Assembly (NCBI GenBank): GCA_963921255.3
Contig: CAWUEW020000003.1
Coordinates: 1,116,001 to 1,180,000, forward strand
DNA from: JANSYL01 sp963921255
Lineage (GTDB): Bacteria; Pseudomonadota; Alphaproteobacteria; Rhodobacterales; Rhodobacteraceae
Direction of reading: 5' to 3'
DNA: 64,000 nucleotides
Under the pieces are notes generated by a model that saw only the letters and a program-made list of their open reading frames with translations, did no database searches and was not told the origin of the DNA. The translations under genes were made by a program, and so were the position numbers. How positions within the stretch are numbered: the first letter of the stretch is position 1; every line of letters starts with the position of its first letter. Below, one piece after another: positions 61,010 to 64,000 of the stretch.

Positions 61010-61387
61010 TTGGTCGGACGAATTCTGTTGGTCGAAGACGAAGCCAATATCGTCGAGGCCCTTCGCTTCATCCTTTCGCGGGAGGGATGGGATGTGCAGG
61101 GCCACGGCAATGGATCCAGCGCGGTCGATGAAATCGCGCGGTTGAACCCGGATGTTGTTGTTTTGGATGTCATGCTTCCGGGCCGTTCAGGGCTCGATAT
61201 CCTCAGGGACCTGCGCGCCGACACCGCGACCGAACATCTGCCGGTCCTGATGCTGACGGCGAAAGGGCAGGCCAAGGATCGGGATATGGCGATGACTCTC
61301 GGGGCGAATGCATTCCTGACCAAGCCCTTTTCCAATACCGAGCTGGTCGAAACGCTGCGCGGCATGGCGCCGGCAACCGAAGAGTAG
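61010..61387 (+). CDS. Single-domain response regulator (receiver)
   Basis: Start TTG 61010 lies eight bases after GGGGAGGG. The 125-residue product is a CheY-like receiver: VEDE acidic pair (9-11), phosphoacceptor Asp53 in VVVLDVMLPG, Thr in LMLTAKG and Lys in FLTKPF. No output domain. It must act through protein contact, perhaps on the XRE regulator encoded 92 bases upstream. Confidence 0.9.
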   Translation: MVGRILLVEDEANIVEALRFILSREGWDVQGHGNGSSAVDEIARLNPDVVVLDVMLPGRSGLDILRDLRADTATEHLPVLMLTAKGQAKDRDMAMTLGANAFLTKPFSNTELVETLRGMAPATEE

Positions 61388-61394
61388 GGTTTCG

Positions 61395-61697
61395 ATGGCC
61401 AAGCGGCTGTTTCTTGAACGACGGACCTACCGCCGCAACCGGCTGCAAGACGCCGCGCGGCTGTTGCCGGTTCTGGGGATCGTGCTGATCTTCGCGCCGA
61501 TCTTCATTCGGGATTCCGACGCCGTGACGGGCGGGGGGCCGGCCACCGGCCTTTCCCAATGGCTGGTGTATTACTTCGTGATCTGGATTGGGCTAATCGG
61601 CATCACGGCCCTTGTCAGCCGCGCCCTGGTCCGCAGCAGCCCCGACGCGGGCGCAACCACGCCAGAGGATCCTCCAGCGGGCAAGGGCGCGCGCTAA
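61395..61697 (+). CDS. Small two-helix membrane protein between receiver and sensor kinase
   Basis: The 100-residue protein has a basic N-terminus (LFLERRTYRRNRLQDAARL), two helices (about 24-40 and 56-78) and a Pro-rich tail. It ends one base before the SLC5-kinase gene. Small membrane subunits accompany several SLC5 acetate and solute transporters (YjcH, DUF4212), so it may be the partner subunit of the kinase's transporter half; this is inference. Confidence 0.8.
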   Translation: MAKRLFLERRTYRRNRLQDAARLLPVLGIVLIFAPIFIRDSDAVTGGGPATGLSQWLVYYFVIWIGLIGITALVSRALVRSSPDAGATTPEDPPAGKGAR

Positions 61698-61698
61698 G

Positions 61699-64000
61699 AT
61701 GCTAAGCTTTAACGGCCTCGTCGCTGTGTGCATCCTCTATGTGATCTGCCTGTTCGGCGTTGCATTCCTGGCAGAAAAGCGCGCGGCCGAGGGCAAGGCG
61801 CGTTGGCTGAACTCTCCGATTACCTACACGCTGAGCCTGTCGATCTATACCACGGCCTGGACCTTCTATGGCGCCGTGGGGTCGGCTGCGCGCACCGGGC
61901 TTGAGTTTCTGACCATCTACCTGGGTCCGACCCTGGTGTTCCTGGGGTGGTTCTGGGTTCTGCGAAAGATGGTCCGGATCGGGCGGGCGCAGCGCATCAC
62001 CTCGATCGCCGATATGATTTCCAGCCGCTACGGCAAGTCCGGTGGTCTTGCGGCCCTGGTGACGGTCTTGGCCGTTCTGGGCACCACCCCCTACATCGCG
62101 CTGCAGCTTCAGTCCGTTACGCTCAGTTTCTCGGTGTTCGCCAGCCCGGCGCCGTTCGGGTTCTCCGACACTGATATCACGGCCGTCTGGGTGGCCGGTG
62201 GTCTGGCGCTTTTCACGATTGTCTTTGGCACACGATCCCTGGACTTGAATGAACGTCATCCGGGTCTGGTTTCCGCCATTGCAGTCGAGGCCATCGTTAA
62301 ACTGTTTGCCATTCTGGCCGTCGGCGTCTTCGTGGTTTGGGGGGTCGCGAACGGCCCTTCCGATATGCTCGACCGCATTCAGGCCAGCCCGGTCAGCCAG
62401 GTCGAGTGGAATGGCGCACGATGGTTGGGCCTGACCGCGCTGGCCGCCGCCGCCATACTGTGCCTGCCGCGCATGTTTCAGGTGCTTGTGGTCGAAAACG
62501 CCGACGAAAGCCATCTGGCAACGGCGGGATGGGCCTTTCCCCTCTATCTTTTGCTGATCAGTCTGTTCGTTGTGCCGATTGCTGTGATCGGCCTTGAATT
62601 GCCCAGTGCCGGCGACAATCCCGACCTGTTTGTCCTGACCGTGCCCTTGAGCCTGGGGCAGGACGGGTTGGCGCTTCTCGTGTTTCTTGGTGGGTTTTCG
62701 GCGGCCACGTCCATGGTGATCGTGGCAGCTTTGGCCCTCAGCACGATGTTGTCGAACCACATTATCATGCCGCTGTGGTTGCGCGCGACCCGCCTCGATG
62801 ACCCGATGTCCGGAGATATGCGGCGCGTGGCCCTCACCGCACGTCGCCTGTCGATTGCGGGGATCCTGTTCCTGGGGCTGGCCTATTACCGCCTTTCGGG
62901 CGGTGCAGACGCGTTGGCCGAGATCGGGCTGATCGCATTCCTTGGCGTCGCACAAGTTTTGCCGGCGCTGGTGGGTGGCATTCTGTGGCGTGGCGCAACA
63001 CGCACAGGGGCGGCCCTGGGGATCGGCGCGGGCTTTGCCATTTGGGCCTGGCTCTTGTTGCTGCCCAACGTGGCGGAGACGGGCGGCCTGATCTTCGGCA
63101 TGATCGAGAACGGCCCGTTCGGCATCCGGTGGCTAAGCCCGGCGACACCCTTGGGCCTGCAGGCCACCGATCCGCTTTTGACCGCCATGATCCTGTCCCT
63201 CGGGGTGAACACGCTTCTCTTCATTCTGGGGTCTTTGGTCACCTTCCCAAGCCCGCTTGAGCGCTTGCAGGGCGCGCAATTCGTAAATGTCTACGAACAC
63301 TCCCGCCCCCTTTATGGATGGCAGGCCGCAGCGGGTACGGCCGACGATCTGTTGATCATGGCGCAACGCATTATGGGCACCAACCGGGCCGGGCGTCTCT
63401 TCCAATCTGCGGCTGTGCGCCAGGGCCGGGCCGGGGATATGCCCGAACCGACGCCCGACTTCCTCGAACGTCTGGAACGGGAGTTGGCCGGGTCGGTCGG
63501 GGCGGCGACCGCGCATGCGATGGTCACGCAGATCACCGGGGGCGCCACGGTCAGCGTTCGGGAACTTTTGGCCGTGGCCGATGAAACCGCGCAGATCATG
63601 GAATACTCCAGCCAGCTCGAGGCCAAATCGACCGAGTTGGCGCAAACGGCCGCGCGCTTGCGCGAAGCCAACGCAAAGCTGACCGAACTGTCGGTGCAAA
63701 AGGACGCGTTCCTGAGCCAGATCAGTCACGAATTGCGGACGCCCATGACCTCGATCCGGTCCTTCTCGGAGATCCTGATGCAGGCAGACCCGGTCGATGA
63801 CGCCGCGCGCACCCGATTCTCGCGCATCATCCATGATGAAAGCCTGCGTTTGACCCGGCTGCTGGACGACCTGCTGGACCTGAGCGTTCTGGAAAACGGG
63901 AAGGTGACCTTGCATGAGGATGCCGTGGATCTGGGCGAGGTCATCGACCGGGCGGTCTACGCGGCCGGTGCGCAGGAAGAGGGGGGGCGTCTGCGGATCG
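61699..64000 (+). CDS. SLC5-STAC sensor histidine kinase, partial (runs off the window)
   Basis: From ATG 61699 the frame stays open to the end (over 767 codons). Residues 1-520 form a sodium/solute symporter (SLC5) of about 13 helices. A STAC region (about 545-620; LERLERELAGSVGAATAHAMV) follows, then a coiled linker and HisKA with His677 in FLSQISHELRTPMTSIR. The ATPase domain lies beyond the window. This is the CrbS/CbrA architecture: sensing coupled to transport of acetate, proline or histidine. Neighbouring acs favours acetate. Confidence 0.93.
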   Translation, partial: MLSFNGLVAVCILYVICLFGVAFLAEKRAAEGKARWLNSPITYTLSLSIYTTAWTFYGAVGSAARTGLEFLTIYLGPTLVFLGWFWVLRKMVRIGRAQRITSIADMISSRYGKSGGLAALVTVLAVLGTTPYIALQLQSVTLSFSVFASPAPFGFSDTDITAVWVAGGLALFTIVFGTRSLDLNERHPGLVSAIAVEAIVKLFAILAVGVFVVWGVANGPSDMLDRIQASPVSQVEWNGARWLGLTALAAAAILCLPRMFQVLVVENADESHLATAGWAFPLYLLLISLFVVPIAVIGLELPSAGDNPDLFVLTVPLSLGQDGLALLVFLGGFSAATSMVIVAALALSTMLSNHIIMPLWLRATRLDDPMSGDMRRVALTARRLSIAGILFLGLAYYRLSGGADALAEIGLIAFLGVAQVLPALVGGILWRGATRTGAALGIGAGFAIWAWLLLLPNVAETGGLIFGMIENGPFGIRWLSPATPLGLQATDPLLTAMILSLGVNTLLFILGSLVTFPSPLERLQGAQFVNVYEHSRPLYGWQAAAGTADDLLIMAQRIMGTNRAGRLFQSAAVRQGRAGDMPEPTPDFLERLERELAGSVGAATAHAMVTQITGGATVSVRELLAVADETAQIMEYSSQLEAKSTELAQTAARLREANAKLTELSVQKDAFLSQISHELRTPMTSIRSFSEILMQADPVDDAARTRFSRIIHDESLRLTRLLDDLLDLSVLENGKVTLHEDAVDLGEVIDRAVYAAGAQEEGGRLRI

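Noticed and set aside
1..64000. Mobile elements, phage or CRISPR
   Set aside because: No transposase, integrase, terminal repeats or regularly spaced repeats were seen on either strand; the tandem palindromes at 3278-3372 differ in sequence and have no spacers.

Overview
The window is high-GC DNA from an alphaproteobacterium, most likely the family Rhodobacteraceae (Roseobacter-type). The reasons are conserved gene neighbourhoods I recognise from that group (erpA next to a dGTPase-like gene; argS-SPOR-nagZ-scpA-scpB; glnB-glnA divergent from nnr; an NDUFA12-type protein-mlaD-DUF2155-aat-accC-accB), several dipeptide-type ABC uptake systems, and an intergenic TTTCAAAAATATCC element next to a GC hairpin. 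Coding density is high. I see no tRNA, rRNA, CRISPR array, phage or insertion sequence.

Layout. 118-8276 (+): cytochrome P450, two DppB/DppC-type permeases, a double ATPase and a GH38 alpha-mannosidase form one apparent operon whose binding protein must lie upstream of the window; four consecutive palindromes sit between permease and ATPase. 8404-14966 (-): a second complete peptide-type ABC system carrying a glutathionyl-hydroquinone reductase-like gene and a 56-residue membrane protein. 15135-16738 (-): plsC-like and divergent cdsA-like lipid genes. 16924-20659: L-lactate dehydrogenase, an aldo/keto reductase and an orphan binding protein paralogous to the one at 13419. 20875-23501 (+): a sulfur locus with a Crp/Fnr regulator, two YeeE/YedE half-transporters and a metallo-beta-lactamase-fold hydrolase that is frameshifted in this sequence.

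23551-34673: an FAD oxidoreductase, xthA, then a housekeeping block (erpA, dGTPase-like, GT61 glycosyltransferase, argS, SPOR protein, nagZ, scpA, scpB). 34670-43039: MFS exporter and Lrp regulator, glnA/glnB nitrogen operon with a candidate NtrC site, nnr, guanine deaminase, mgtE. 43064-46465 (-): an 1133-residue protein that looks like a PilM/GspL-type domain joined through a long disordered segment and one membrane helix to a PilP/GspC-type end. 46637-54850: metY, NDUFA12-like, mlaD, DUF2155, aat, accC, accB, an omega-aminotransferase, an ACT-domain protein and a small lipoprotein. 54894-57404: a short-chain dehydrogenase homologue lacking the usual catalytic pair, and two unrecognised membrane proteins.

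57452-64000: acetyl-CoA synthetase (-) divergent from an XRE-type regulator, a lone receiver domain, a small two-helix membrane protein and the start of an SLC5-STAC-histidine kinase. This resembles the CrbS/R acetate-sensing logic and is, with the PilM/PilP-like fusion and the P450-mannosidase operon, the most interesting part of the window. All functions are read from motifs and context; no database search was possible.
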